Shown here: positions 53,945 to 63,004 of the stretch, piece after piece | Layout of the letters: the number at the start of each line of letters is the position of its first letter | How positions within the stretch are numbered: position 1 is the first letter of the stretch | DNA from: Microbacterium oleivorans | Lineage (GTDB): Bacteria; Actinomycetota; Actinomycetes; Actinomycetales; Microbacteriaceae | Assembly: GCF_013389665.1 (NCBI RefSeq) | Contig: NZ_CP058316.1 | Location: 62,001 to 126,000, forward strand | Length of the DNA: 64,000 nucleotides | Direction: 5' to 3' | The notes under the pieces: generated by a model | Told to the model about the DNA's origin: nothing | Databases searched by the model: none | Seen by the model: only the letters and a program-made list of their open reading frames with translations | Program-made: the position numbers and the translations under genes

Positions 53945-55996
53945 TCACGCGTCCAGGCCGCGGCGGGCGAGCAGCGGCTCGATGCGCGCGTCCCGTCCGC
54001 GGAAGTCCCGGTAGGCGGCGAGCGGATCGCGCGACCCACCGACGCCGAGGACGAACTCCCGGAACCGGTCGCCGTTCGCTCGCGTCGATCCGCCGTTCTC
54101 GTCGAACCACTCGACGGTATCGGCGTCGAGGACCTCACTCCAGATGTACGAGTAGTAGCCCGCGCTGTAGCCGCCGGAGAACACGTGCGCGAAGTAGGTC
54201 GACGAATAGCGCGGCCGGACGGCAGGGTCGTCCAGACCGATGTCGGACAGCGCCCGCGCCTCGAAGGCGGCGACATCGTCGACCGCGCCTGCGGCCTCGG
54301 CCGAGAGCGAGTGCCACGCGAGGTCGAGCCACGCCGCCGCGAGGTACTCGCTCGTGGCGAACCCCTGGTTGAACGCCCCGGAAGCCTCGAGGCGGGCGAC
54401 GACCTCGACGGGGAGGGGCTCGCCGGTCTCGACATGTCGGGCGTAGTTCTCGAGGATCTCGGGCCGGAACATCCACATCTCGTTGACCTGGCTCGGGAAC
54501 TCGACGAAATCGCGGAACACGTTCGTGCCCGCGAAGCTGGGATAGGTCACCCGAGCGAAGAGGCCGTGCAGCGCGTGGCCGAACTCATGGAAGAGCGTCG
54601 CGACCTCGTCGAGGGTGAGCAGCGTCGGTGTTCCGGGAGACGGCTGCGAGACGTTCAGGTTGTTGACGACGATCGGGGCCGTCCCGCGCAGGGTGGAGTG
54701 AGATGCGATGGAGTTCATCCACGCGCCGCCGCGCTTGGTGTCGCGGGTGTAGAGGTCGAGGATGAACAATCCCAGATGCGAGCCGTCCGCATCGGTCACC
54801 TCGAAGACCCGCGCGTGGGGGTGGTAGGCCGGGAGGTCCGGGCGCTCGCGGAACGAGATGCCGTACAGTCGACCGGCCGCGAAGAAGACGCCGTCGTGCA
54901 GCACCCGCTCGGCCTCGAACCAGGGCCGCAGGGCGGCGGTGTCGATGTCGAGCTCGGCGCTGCGCACCTGCTCGGTGTAGAACGGCCAGTCGGCCGCGCC
55001 GATCCCGTCCTCGAGCCCGGCGCCCGCGATGCTCTCCAACGCCGCTTTCTCGCGCGTGGCATTGCGTGCGGCGGCGGGAGCGAGTCGGCGCAGCAGTCCG
55101 GCGACGGCCTCCGGTGTGCCGGCCGTCTGATCCGAGGTCACGTAGGCGGCGTGCGAAGCGAACCCGAGGAGCTCGGCCCGTTGCGCGCGCAGTCGCACGA
55201 TCTCGAGAAGAACCGGCCGGTTGTCGTGTGCTCCCGCTCGCGATCCCCGGGCCGTCGACGCCTCGAGCAGCCGGCGGCGGCTCGTGCGATGGCGCAGCGA
55301 TGCGAGCAGGGGGTGGCTGGTGAACAGCCTGAGGCCGATGACGTAGCGGTCGGGCAATCCGCGTTCGGCAGCGGCGCGCGCTGCGGCCGAGATCTCTCCA
55401 TCGCTGAGGCCCGCGAGATCTTCGACCGCGTCGAAGACGACGGCGAGGTCGTTCGTGTCGGCGAGGAGGTTCTTCTCGAACGTGGTGGTCAGCACGGAGA
55501 GCCTGCCGTTGAGCGCCGTCAGCCGCTGCTTGTCGACATCGCCGAGAGCCGCTCCCGCGTGGGTCATCTGCGTGAACCGTCGCTCGACCAGGTAGTGCTC
55601 CTCGGGAGTGAGCTCGAGCTCTTCGCGCTTCCGATGAACGCGCTCCACGCGGGCGTAGAGGCGCGAGTCGAGAAGGATCGCGTCCGTGTGCGCCGACATG
55701 AGCGGGGCGAGCTCCTCGTCGATGCGTTGGATGTCCGGCGTCGCATCCGCGGAGGCGACCGTGGAGAAGGTACGCGCGACCTGCCCCAGCAGCTCGCCGC
55801 TGGTCTCCCATGCCGCGACGGTGTTCGCGAATGTCGGCTCGTCGGTCGCCGACGCGATCGTCTCGACCTCCTCGCGCTGCCGGCGGAAGCCCTCACGGAA
55901 CGCCGGCAGGTAGTGCTCGGGCGCGATGATCCGGTAGTCGGGGAGACCATGGGGCAACGAGGGGCCGGACAGGAGCGGGTTGAGCGAATCCGTCAT
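53945..55996 (-). CDS. M3 family oligopeptidase / peptidyl-dipeptidase
   Basis: A 683-residue zinc peptidase of the Dcp/OpdA type that degrades oligopeptides in the cytosol. The metal motif is LFHEFGHALHGLF at about residues 466-478, with the third ligand in SQVNEMW (about 492). The C-terminal YSAGYYSYIWSEVLDAD is conserved. The ATG is 6 bases after TAGGCT, so the mRNA is probably leaderless. No signal peptide. Confidence 0.95.
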   Translation of the reverse strand: MTDSLNPLLSGPSLPHGLPDYRIIAPEHYLPAFREGFRRQREEVETIASATDEPTFANTVAAWETSGELLGQVARTFSTVASADATPDIQRIDEELAPLMSAHTDAILLDSRLYARVERVHRKREELELTPEEHYLVERRFTQMTHAGAALGDVDKQRLTALNGRLSVLTTTFEKNLLADTNDLAVVFDAVEDLAGLSDGEISAAARAAAERGLPDRYVIGLRLFTSHPLLASLRHRTSRRRLLEASTARGSRAGAHDNRPVLLEIVRLRAQRAELLGFASHAAYVTSDQTAGTPEAVAGLLRRLAPAAARNATREKAALESIAGAGLEDGIGAADWPFYTEQVRSAELDIDTAALRPWFEAERVLHDGVFFAAGRLYGISFRERPDLPAYHPHARVFEVTDADGSHLGLFILDLYTRDTKRGGAWMNSIASHSTLRGTAPIVVNNLNVSQPSPGTPTLLTLDEVATLFHEFGHALHGLFARVTYPSFAGTNVFRDFVEFPSQVNEMWMFRPEILENYARHVETGEPLPVEVVARLEASGAFNQGFATSEYLAAAWLDLAWHSLSAEAAGAVDDVAAFEARALSDIGLDDPAVRPRYSSTYFAHVFSGGYSAGYYSYIWSEVLDADTVEWFDENGGSTRANGDRFREFVLGVGGSRDPLAAYRDFRGRDARIEPLLARRGLDA

Positions 55997-56002
55997 GAGT
56001 TC

Positions 56003-56008
56003 AGCCTA
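56003..56008 (-). promoter_or_regulatory. -10 hexamer of M3 peptidase gene
   Basis: TAGGCT on the minus strand, 6 bases before the ATG. Confidence 0.6.
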
Positions 56009-56081
56009 GGTGCGGGGCGCTGAAGCCCCCGTCGGGGCCGGGACCTGAGCCCGCCGCCCGCTCCCGCCCGAAGCACCCGGG

Positions 56082-56315
56082 TCAGAACGTGTCGTCGTCG
56101 ATCTGTCCGACGACAGCGCGGCCCTCGGCATCGAGCGAGACCACCACGCCGGTCTCGAGCTCTGCGACAGGACGCCCCTCGAGCCACGTCAGCGTCCACT
56201 TCGGCCGGGGATCGGTGTCGATGATCCGGTCGACCTGGCGGATCTGTTCGCGCAGCGTCGCGGGGACGGCAGCGGGTGCCTCGTCGCCGCTTTCCCATCG
56301 GGTTCCGAGTCTCAT
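56082..56315 (-). CDS. small protein of unknown function downstream of valS (77 aa)
   Basis: A 77-residue protein, MRLGTRWESGDEAPAAVPAT, with a helix (REQIRQVDRIIDTD) and beta strands (KWTLTWLEGRPVAELE); no family is recognised. It starts one base after the valS stop, and its ribosome binding site AGGAGG lies inside the last valS codons, so it is co-translated with valS. It ends in an acidic DDDTF. Nothing indicates what it does. Confidence 0.75.
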   Translation of the reverse strand: MRLGTRWESGDEAPAAVPATLREQIRQVDRIIDTDPRPKWTLTWLEGRPVAELETGVVVSLDAEGRAVVGQIDDDTF

Positions 56316-56316
56316 G

Positions 56317-58896
56317 TCAAACCTCCTGGGGTGCGAGTTCGACGCGCTCGACGAGCAGCTCGCCCTCGCCGTCCTCGAGTTCGAGTTCGGCGATACGCCC
56401 GACCGCTTTCAGATCGCCTTCCGCGCGGCGCAGACGCGCGACGGTCGCCGCGTCCGCGCGCAGGGTCAGCACCGTGACGGGGGTCTTCTGTGATGCCTTC
56501 GCTTCGGTCTTGGCGCGACGAATACCGATGAGTGCTGTGCTCGCGGCCGTCAGAACGGCAGGGTCGCCGTCGACCTCGCGCGGCTGCGGCCAGGGTGCCG
56601 TGTGCACCGAACCCTCCTCGAACCAGGACCAGGCCTCCTCCGTGGCGAACGACAGTACCGGAGCGAGCAGGCGCAGCAGCGAGGACAGGGCCAGACGCAG
56701 GGCGAGCGCGGCTGAAGCCTGGCCGCTGTCGGCCTGGTTGTAGGCGCGCTCCTTGACGAGCTCGAGATAGTCGTCGCAGAAGGTCCAGAAGAACGCCTCG
56801 GTGATCTCCAGTGCGCGGGCGTGGTCATAGCCCTCGAACGCGCGCGTCGCGTCGACGATGACCTTGTCGAGAGTGGCGAGCATGGCGGCATCCAGATCGT
56901 GCGTCACCTCGGCGCCCTCGGGGACCGGGAACGACAGCACGAACTTCGCGGCGTTGAGGACCTTGATCGCGAGGCGGCGCCCGATCTTGACCTGTGTCGG
57001 GTTCTGCGGGTCGAACGCCGCGTCCGATCCGAGACGGCTCGATGCCGCCCAGTAGCGCACGGCGTCCGTGCCGTGCTGCGCGAGGATGTCCGCCGGTGTC
57101 ACGACGTTCCCCTTCGACTTCGACATCTTCTTGCGATCGGGGTCGACGATGAAGCCGGAGATCGCGGCATCCGACCAGGGGGCACGGCCGTCCTCGAGAG
57201 CGCTGCGCAGCATGGTCGAGAACAGCCACGTGCGGATGATGTCCTGACCCTGTGGGCGCAGATCGAAGGGGGCGACGAGGTCCCACAGCTCCTCGTCGCG
57301 CTGCCAGCCGCCGGCCAGCTGGGGGGTGAGCGAGGAGGTCGCCCAGGTGTCGAAGATGTCGCGCTCTGCGTCGAAGCCGCCGGCGACGCCGCGCTGGTCG
57401 GCGGTGTACCCGTCGGGGACATCGGTCGTGGGGTCGATCGGGAGCCGGTCGGCGGCGGGCGTGATGACCCGTGCGTAGTCCCGCTCGCCGTTCTCGTCCA
57501 GGCCGTACCAGACCGGGATCGGCACGCCGAAGAAGCGCTGGCGGGACACGAGCCAATCGCCGGTCAGGCCATTGGTCCAGTTCTCGTAGCGCACCCGCAT
57601 GAACTCGGGGTGCCACGACATCTCGTTCCCGAGCGAGATCAGACGCGCGCGGAGGTCCTCGTCGCGGGCGCCGTTGCGCAGGTACCACTGACGCGTCGAG
57701 ACGATCTCGAGGGGCCGGTCGCCCTTCTCGAAGAACTTCACCGGATGGGTGAACGGCTTCGACACGGCGAGCAGCTCACCCGACTCCTCGAGCAGTTCGA
57801 CGACGCGCTTCTTGGCGCTGAAGACGGTCTTGCCGGCCAGCTCGGCGTACGCCCGACGGGCCGCCTCGGTGACGATGACGTCGGGTGCGTCGGGGAGGAT
57901 ACGTCCGTCGGCACCGAGAATGGTGCGGTTGGGCAGATCGAGCTCACGCCACCAGATGATGTCGGTGACGTCGCCGAACGTGCAGATCATCGCGATGCCC
58001 GATCCCTTGTCCTGCTGCGCGAGCGGGTGGGCCAGCACCGGCACCTCGACGTCGAAGAGGGGCGTGCGGACGGTCTGTCCGAAGTAGGGCTTGTAGCGCT
58101 CGTCATCGGGGTTCGCCACGAGTGCGACGCACGCGGCGAGGAGCTCGGGACGTGTCGTCTCGATATGGATGTCGCCCGTGCCGTCGGTCTTGTGGAAGGC
58201 GATGCGGTGGTAGGACGCCTGCTGATCGCGGTCCTCGAGCTCGGCCTGGGCGATCGCCGAACGGAAGTCGATGTCCCACAGCGTGGGCGCCAGAGCCTGG
58301 TACGCCTCGCCGCGCTCGAGGTTGCGCAGGAACGCGAGCTGGCTCGTGCGGATCGTCTCGTCGGAGATGGTGCGGTACGTCTGGGTCCAGTCCACCGAGA
58401 GTCCGAGCTGCCGGAACAGCGATTCGAACTGCTTCTCGTCCTCGATGGTCAGCCTCTCGCACAGCTCGATGAAGTTGCGGCGGCTGATGGGCACCTGGTC
58501 GGCGGCGCGGCTCGACTTGTTGTCGCCGCCCTCGAACGGTGGGACGAAGGAGGCGTCGTAGGGGAGTGTCGGGTCGCAACGCACGCCGTAGTAGTTCTGG
58601 ACGCGGCGTTCGGTCGGCAGGCCGTTGTCGTCCCAGCCCATCGGGTAGAACACGCTCTTGCCGCGCATGCGCTCGAAGCGCACCATGAGGTCGGTGTGGG
58701 TGAACGAGAAGACGTGTCCGATGTGGAGCGATCCCGACGCGGTCGGCGGCGGAGTGTCGACGGAGAACACGCCGCCTCGGCCGCTCTCGGCCGCACGTGC
58801 ACGGTCGAACAGGTAGGTGCCCTGGTCGGTCCATGCGGTGTCCCACTTGGTTTCGAGGCCTTCGAGTGCGGGCTTGTCGGGGATGTGCGCTGCCAT
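56317..58896 (-). CDS. valS: valyl-tRNA synthetase
   Basis: An 859-residue class I synthetase that charges tRNA-Val and edits threonine. HIGH is at 58-61 (SLHIGHVFSF), KMSKS near 590 (KKMSKSKGN), with the CP1 editing domain between, a tRNA-binding anticodon domain and a short C-terminal coiled coil. ATG 58896 has GAGGAG 8 bases upstream. Fewer C-terminal residues than many ValS, as usual in this group. Confidence 0.97.
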   Translation of the reverse strand: MAAHIPDKPALEGLETKWDTAWTDQGTYLFDRARAAESGRGGVFSVDTPPPTASGSLHIGHVFSFTHTDLMVRFERMRGKSVFYPMGWDDNGLPTERRVQNYYGVRCDPTLPYDASFVPPFEGGDNKSSRAADQVPISRRNFIELCERLTIEDEKQFESLFRQLGLSVDWTQTYRTISDETIRTSQLAFLRNLERGEAYQALAPTLWDIDFRSAIAQAELEDRDQQASYHRIAFHKTDGTGDIHIETTRPELLAACVALVANPDDERYKPYFGQTVRTPLFDVEVPVLAHPLAQQDKGSGIAMICTFGDVTDIIWWRELDLPNRTILGADGRILPDAPDVIVTEAARRAYAELAGKTVFSAKKRVVELLEESGELLAVSKPFTHPVKFFEKGDRPLEIVSTRQWYLRNGARDEDLRARLISLGNEMSWHPEFMRVRYENWTNGLTGDWLVSRQRFFGVPIPVWYGLDENGERDYARVITPAADRLPIDPTTDVPDGYTADQRGVAGGFDAERDIFDTWATSSLTPQLAGGWQRDEELWDLVAPFDLRPQGQDIIRTWLFSTMLRSALEDGRAPWSDAAISGFIVDPDRKKMSKSKGNVVTPADILAQHGTDAVRYWAASSRLGSDAAFDPQNPTQVKIGRRLAIKVLNAAKFVLSFPVPEGAEVTHDLDAAMLATLDKVIVDATRAFEGYDHARALEITEAFFWTFCDDYLELVKERAYNQADSGQASAALALRLALSSLLRLLAPVLSFATEEAWSWFEEGSVHTAPWPQPREVDGDPAVLTAASTALIGIRRAKTEAKASQKTPVTVLTLRADAATVARLRRAEGDLKAVGRIAELELEDGEGELLVERVELAPQEV

Positions 58897-58965
58897 CGGA
58901 ACTCCTCGGCGATATGTGCGGCACTGTGTGAGCGTGCCTGAGTGTGGGTGCCCCCCGAGTCTACT

Positions 58966-58994
58966 CGGCGGGGCGCGAGGACCGCGCCCCGCCG
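58966..58994. terminator. terminator after metQ
   Basis: A 12-bp GC stem (58966-58977 with 58983-58994) and a 5-base loop, directly after the metQ stop and before valS. Confidence 0.75.
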
Positions 58995-58998
58995 GAGT

Positions 58999-59826
58999 TC
59001 AGAACGCGGCTTCGATGGTGGCGTTGCCCGAGATGACCTCACGCACCTCGTCGCCGGTGAACGCGTCGACCAGCGCGCGGGTGGCGTCGGAGTCGGCGTC
59101 CTCGCTCGGGACGACCAGCTGCAGCGCGAACCGGTCGTCCAGCTCGGTGAGCAGCCCGTCGTCCTGCGGCGTCAGTCCCAGTGCGGCGATGTGCGACGGC
59201 CACTGGAACACGAGGTCGGCCTCGTCGTACGCGGTGTTCAGCTGGTTGATCTCGAGCGAGAGGAACTGGAGGTTCCGCGGGTTCGCCGCGACGTCGTCCA
59301 GAGTCGCGGCGTACGGGTCGATGCCGTCCGCGAGCGTGATGAGATCCGCATCGGCGAGCATCTTGAGCGCGCGCGCGGCGTTCGAGGAGTCATTGGGGAT
59401 CGCCACGGTCGCCCCGTCGGGGAGCCCCGCGATGTCGTCGAGGGTCTTGGAGTAGAAGGCGATCACGAAGTTGTAGATCGGCTGCACCGCCTCGAGCGAG
59501 GCGCCGTTCTTGGCGTTGAACTCGCTCATGTAGGGCTCGTGCTGAGAGAAGTTCGCATCGATGTCGCCGGCAGCGAGCATGTTGTTGATGGTGACGTAGT
59601 CCGACACCTCGACCAGCTCGATCTCGTAGCCGTCGGCGATGGCCTCCCCGGCGGCCTCGACGATGTCGGTGGCCGGCGCGGTGACGGCCCCCACGCGCAA
59701 GGTCACGGGGCCGTCGGCGGGCTCGGCCTCGGAGGCGGCGGGCGAGCAACCGGCGAGCAGGGCAGCCGACACGACGGCGGCGACGGCGGCCGCGGTGAAA
59801 CGGGATCGGAGCGAGCGGACGGGCAT
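58999..59826 (-). CDS. metQ: methionine-type ABC transporter substrate-binding lipoprotein
   Basis: A 275-residue NlpA/MetQ lipoprotein with signal peptide and lipobox LLAGC (Cys27). YVTINNMLAAGDIDANFSQH is the ligand-binding signature of the family. It should capture methionine (or a related amino acid) and deliver it to MetNI. AGGAG precedes the ATG. Last gene of the metN-metI-metQ operon. Confidence 0.93.
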   Translation of the reverse strand: MPVRSLRSRFTAAAVAAVVSAALLAGCSPAASEAEPADGPVTLRVGAVTAPATDIVEAAGEAIADGYEIELVEVSDYVTINNMLAAGDIDANFSQHEPYMSEFNAKNGASLEAVQPIYNFVIAFYSKTLDDIAGLPDGATVAIPNDSSNAARALKMLADADLITLADGIDPYAATLDDVAANPRNLQFLSLEINQLNTAYDEADLVFQWPSHIAALGLTPQDDGLLTELDDRFALQLVVPSEDADSDATRALVDAFTGDEVREVISGNATIEAAF

Positions 59827-59867
59827 GGGGTTCTCCTCGTGAGAGTCGGTGGGGCGGGTGGGAGGGG

Positions 59868-60539
59868 TCAGCGGTGGTCGAGTCGGACCGACAGCCGGTG
59901 GCCGGCTGACTGGATGACGAGCACGACGATGAGGATGACGGTGATGGTGAAGTACATGAGGGGATAGTCGTACTCCTGGTAGCCGTAGCGCAGCGCGAAG
60001 TCGCCGACACCGCCGCCGCCGACGACACCGAGCACGGTGGAGTAGGACAGCAGGCTGATCGTGGCCGACGTGAGCGCGTACACCAGCCCCGGGACGGCCT
60101 CGGGCAGCAGGAACCGCGTCACCGTCTGCGGAACGGTGGCGCCCATGGTCCGGGCGACACGGGGGATGCCGGGGCTGATCTCTCGCAGGATCTGCTCGAC
60201 CAGGCGGGCGTAGATGGCGACCGCGACGAAGCACAGCGAGAACGTCGCGGCCGGCGTTCCGAAAGTGGTGCCGTAGACGAGACGCGTGACGGGCACGAGG
60301 AAGACGACCAGCAGCAGGAACGGGAACGAGCGGACGACGTTGATGAACATGTTGCCCACCCACCACAGTGCCCGATTCTCGGAGACGCCCCCACGACGCG
60401 TGAGGTAGACGAGCATGCCGAGGGGCAGCCCGAGCACGACGGCTGCCGCCAGAGCGACGACCAGCATGTACCCCGTCTGCGCGAGGGCCTCGAGCAGGTC
60501 GTCGCCCCGGCGCGCGAGCGATTCGACGAGGGCGCTCAT
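59868..60539 (-). CDS. metI: methionine-type ABC transporter permease
   Basis: A 223-residue permease with five to six membrane helices and the EAA-type loop (LREISPGIPRVARTMGATVPQTVTRF) that docks on MetN. Length matches E. coli MetI. The ATG overlaps the metN TGA by four bases, so the two are coupled. Confidence 0.95.
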   Translation of the reverse strand: MSALVESLARRGDDLLEALAQTGYMLVVALAAAVVLGLPLGMLVYLTRRGGVSENRALWWVGNMFINVVRSFPFLLLVVFLVPVTRLVYGTTFGTPAATFSLCFVAVAIYARLVEQILREISPGIPRVARTMGATVPQTVTRFLLPEAVPGLVYALTSATISLLSYSTVLGVVGGGGVGDFALRYGYQEYDYPLMYFTITVILIVVLVIQSAGHRLSVRLDHR

Positions 60540-61300
60540 GCGCCGAGCTCCCGTCGGGCCCGGTCCAGGTAGCTGCCCCGCTCGCGTTCGACCGCGGGAC
60601 CGACCGTCAGCACCTCGCGGAGGACACCCGACTCGAACAGGGCCACACGGTCGCAGATCCGGCGGACGACGGCGAGATCGTGCGTGACGACGACGACCGT
60701 CGTGCCGAAGCGATCGCGTGCCTCTCGGAGGAGCTCGAGCACGCCGTCGGTCGTCGTGGCATCGAGGGACGAGGTGGGCTCATCGCACAGCAGCAGCCGC
60801 GGACGCGAGACCAGCGCGCGGGCGATCCCCACGCGCTGCCGCTGACCACCGCTGAGTTGCGCCGGGTACGCGTCCAGCTTGCCGTCGAGTCCGACGAATC
60901 TCACCGCCTCCTCCACCCGGCTCCGGTGCTCGCGCCTGTCTGCAGGCGTGCGCCGCGGCGTGCCGACGGCGAGCTGCACGGCGACGTTCTCGCGCACCGT
61001 GCGATTGGCGAGCAGGTGCACGCCCTGGAAGACCACGCCGATACGGCGACGCAACGCGCGCAGCTCGGGCGGGGACAGCCGGGCAGGGTCGGTCCCGAGC
61101 ACCGAGACGGCGCCGGACGATGCGGTGAGCTCGCCGGTGAGGAGGCCGAGGAGGGTGCTCTTCCCGGCCCCGCTCTCGCCGATCACGCCGAAGATCTCGC
61201 CGTCGCGGACGTCGACGCCGACGTTCGAGAGCGCCCGGGTACCGTCCGGGTAGGTGACATCGACGCCGGCGAGGGAGACCGGAAGGTCGGGCGTGGGCAC
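60536..61300 (-). CDS. metN: methionine-type ABC transporter ATP-binding protein, no NIL domain
   Basis: A 254-residue ATPase. Walker A GESGAGKST is at 41-49, signature LSGGQRQRVGIAR at about 152-164, Walker B LLLCDEPTSSLD follows. It ends after the ATPase domain and lacks the C-terminal NIL/ACT-like domain of about 100 residues that causes methionine trans-inhibition in the usual MetN. The start is GTG with GGAGG 8 bases upstream. It faces an Ohr/OsmC gene across a shared palindrome. Confidence 0.92.
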   Translation of the reverse strand: MPTPDLPVSLAGVDVTYPDGTRALSNVGVDVRDGEIFGVIGESGAGKSTLLGLLTGELTASSGAVSVLGTDPARLSPPELRALRRRIGVVFQGVHLLANRTVRENVAVQLAVGTPRRTPADRREHRSRVEEAVRFVGLDGKLDAYPAQLSGGQRQRVGIARALVSRPRLLLCDEPTSSLDATTTDGVLELLREARDRFGTTVVVVTHDLAVVRRICDRVALFESGVLREVLTVGPAVERERGSYLDRARRELGA

Positions 61301-61313
61301 GCGGCATCCTCCA

Positions 61314-61339
61314 ATAGTTGGACGACGTTCAACTATAGT
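61314..61339. promoter_or_regulatory. palindromic operator and overlapping divergent -10 boxes, metNIQ / ohr-like
   Basis: A 23-bp inverted repeat with ATAGTTG and CAACTAT arms (61314-61336) and one mismatched pair overlaps ACTATAGT (61332-61339). That 8-mer gives TATAGT on both strands: plus 61334-61339, 6 bases before the ATG at 61346, and minus 61337-61332. Confidence 0.75.
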
Positions 61340-61345
61340 CGGGGT

Positions 61346-61762
61346 ATGAGTGTCCGGTACCGCACGTCAGCTTTCAACGACGACGGAGGGGTCGGCGTCA
61401 CCCGCGTGCCCGGCGGACTCGCGGTCGCCGTCAGCAACCCGCTCGATCCGCACCACGATCCTGCGGCGAGCAATCCCGAGCAGCTCCTCGCGCTGTCGTG
61501 GGCGACGTGTCTGAACGCGACGGCGCAGGCCGTGGTGCAGCGAGCTCGGCGTACCGCCGTTCGTGTCGAGGTCGCGATGCGAGACGCCGAGGAGCGCACG
61601 GGCTACGAGTTCGTGGTGACCGCCTTCGTCTCGGCGGAGGGACTCGACGAGACGGCGACAGCGCGGCTCGCGGCCGACGTGCACGATCGGTGCCCGGTGT
61701 CACGGCTGCTCCAGGGCGCCGCGACGGTCTCCGTGGAGACCGAGGCGTGGGCGGCGCGCTGA
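61346..61762 (+). CDS. OsmC/Ohr family protein (thiol peroxidase-like)
   Basis: A 138-residue organic-hydroperoxide-resistance-type protein. The two catalytic cysteines are Cys55 in SWATCLNATA and Cys116 in DRCPVSRL, so peroxidase chemistry is expected. Ohr proteins reduce lipid hydroperoxides with lipoyl partners; the OsmC subgroup cannot be excluded. Leaderless ATG, with a likely repressor site overlapping the -10. The gene is divergent from metNIQ and convergent with the acetyltransferase. Confidence 0.9.
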   Translation: MSVRYRTSAFNDDGGVGVTRVPGGLAVAVSNPLDPHHDPAASNPEQLLALSWATCLNATAQAVVQRARRTAVRVEVAMRDAEERTGYEFVVTAFVSAEGLDETATARLAADVHDRCPVSRLLQGAATVSVETEAWAAR

Positions 61763-61787
61763 CGGACGCGAGCACGACCGGGCGCGA

Positions 61788-62294
61788 TCACCGGTCGACG
61801 GCGAAACCCAGGTGCGGCATGTCGACCCCGCGATAGCGGACGACGAATCGGCGACGCACCGTCATCCCCAAGCGGATCGCGACGTTCATCGATGCGAGGT
61901 TGGTGTCGCGCACCTTCGCCCAGATGGTCTCGGCCCCGAGTTCGCGAAACCCCCAGTCCCGTGCCGCCGTGGCGGCCTCGGCCGCGTATCCGCGGTGCCA
62001 ATACGCTCGCCGGAAGAGGTACCCGACCTCGAGGACCTCGTCGTCGTCGATGCGCTGGCGGGTGATGCCGCACTGGCCGATCATCCCGGATCCGGCGAGG
62101 TCGACGGCCCACAGACCGAACCCGTCGTCGTCGTAGCGACGCAGGTTCCGCGCGAGCCACTGCGCGCTCTCGTCGTCATCGAACGCGCCCTCGTACGCGG
62201 TCATGGCGATCGGATCGCTGAGGATCGCGCGCAGCGGCTCGAGATCGTCCGCGGTCATCGGCCGGAGCACGAGCCGCTCGGTGCGGGCGATCAC
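61788..62294 (-). CDS. GNAT family N-acetyltransferase (RimJ/RimL-like)
   Basis: A 168-residue GNAT of the RimJ/RimL/Acetyltransf_3 type, starting IARTERLVLRPMTADDLE. The acetyl-CoA loop is around HRGYAAEAATAARDWGF (about 105-121), and KVRDTNLASMNVAIRLGM is the family end motif. The substrate is probably a protein N-terminus or an amino metabolite. The GTG at 62294 overlaps the stop of the upstream pentapeptide-like gene by four bases. Confidence 0.88.
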   Translation of the reverse strand: MIARTERLVLRPMTADDLEPLRAILSDPIAMTAYEGAFDDDESAQWLARNLRRYDDDGFGLWAVDLAGSGMIGQCGITRQRIDDDEVLEVGYLFRRAYWHRGYAAEAATAARDWGFRELGAETIWAKVRDTNLASMNVAIRLGMTVRRRFVVRYRGVDMPHLGFAVDR

Positions 62295-62983
62295 GACGAC
62301 GAGCCCGAGCGTGCGGCGACCGGGTGGCGCTCTTCCTGCACATCGATGCCGAGCGCCGTCGCGAGGGCGCGAGCGTGGGCCTCGACCTGCCGCTCCGACA
62401 TGGTCGCCTCTCGAAGCGCCCGCACGTCCGTGAAGGCGAGGACGTCGAGCCCGCGGAGGTCGAGGTCGGTCGAGCGCATCTCGCGCGTGTCGAACTCGTC
62501 GACCGCTGTGTCCTCGAACCGAACGCGTTCGAGAACGGCCCCCGGGGCGTCGAGTGTCCCGATGCGGCACCCCGAGAAGGTGACGTCGCGCAGCGTCGAC
62601 GCCGGAACCGACAGGTAGTCCACCCGCACTCCGCGCAGCAGCACCCCGTCCCAACGGCCGCGCGACAGGTCGAGAGTGCCGATCCGCCCTCCGGACAGGC
62701 GCACCGATCGCCAGCTGCCGTCCCGGGCGACGATCTCCGCGGCGGCCGGATCATCGATGACGACGTCGGCCAGTACCGCCCCCGTCAGATCGAGGCGATC
62801 GACGGATGCTGCGACGAGGCGGCTCTCGCTCAGCCGGGCATGAGCACCGTCGGCCGTCGCTTCGAGTCGGATCGACGCCTCGGTGAGCTCCGCGCGCCGC
62901 GCCAACCTGCCGGCGACGAGATGGCGGGGGAGGTCGGGTTCGCTGCCGCGCGGGGGAGCGGGACGGAGTCGGGGGCGTGCCAT
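62291..62983 (-). CDS. pentapeptide-repeat-like protein
   Basis: A 230-residue protein with irregular strand repeats (LDLTGAVLADVVI, GTLDLSRGRWDGVLLRGV, TLRDVTFSGCRIGTLDAPG, STDLDLRGLDVLAF) that fit a right-handed quadrilateral beta-helix of pentapeptide type, though the A(D/N)LXX pattern is loose. Such proteins can mimic DNA and bind gyrase, or be scaffolds; no function is claimed. The leaderless ATG is 6 bases after TACGCT. Coupled to the acetyltransferase gene. Confidence 0.75.
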   Translation of the reverse strand: MARPRLRPAPPRGSEPDLPRHLVAGRLARRAELTEASIRLEATADGAHARLSESRLVAASVDRLDLTGAVLADVVIDDPAAAEIVARDGSWRSVRLSGGRIGTLDLSRGRWDGVLLRGVRVDYLSVPASTLRDVTFSGCRIGTLDAPGAVLERVRFEDTAVDEFDTREMRSTDLDLRGLDVLAFTDVRALREATMSERQVEAHARALATALGIDVQEERHPVAARSGSSS

Positions 62984-62989
62984 GCCTTC

Positions 62990-62995
62990 AGCGTA
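62990..62995 (-). promoter_or_regulatory. -10 hexamer of pentapeptide-like gene
   Basis: TACGCT on the minus strand, 6 bases before the ATG. Confidence 0.55.
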
Positions 62996-63004
62996 GGCCG
63001 ACGG

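Noticed and set aside
56821..58941. 706-codon plus-strand open frame opposite valS
   Set aside because: Antisense shadow of an essential gene; composition (Val, Gly, Arg, Asp, His) is typical of reverse-complement reading.
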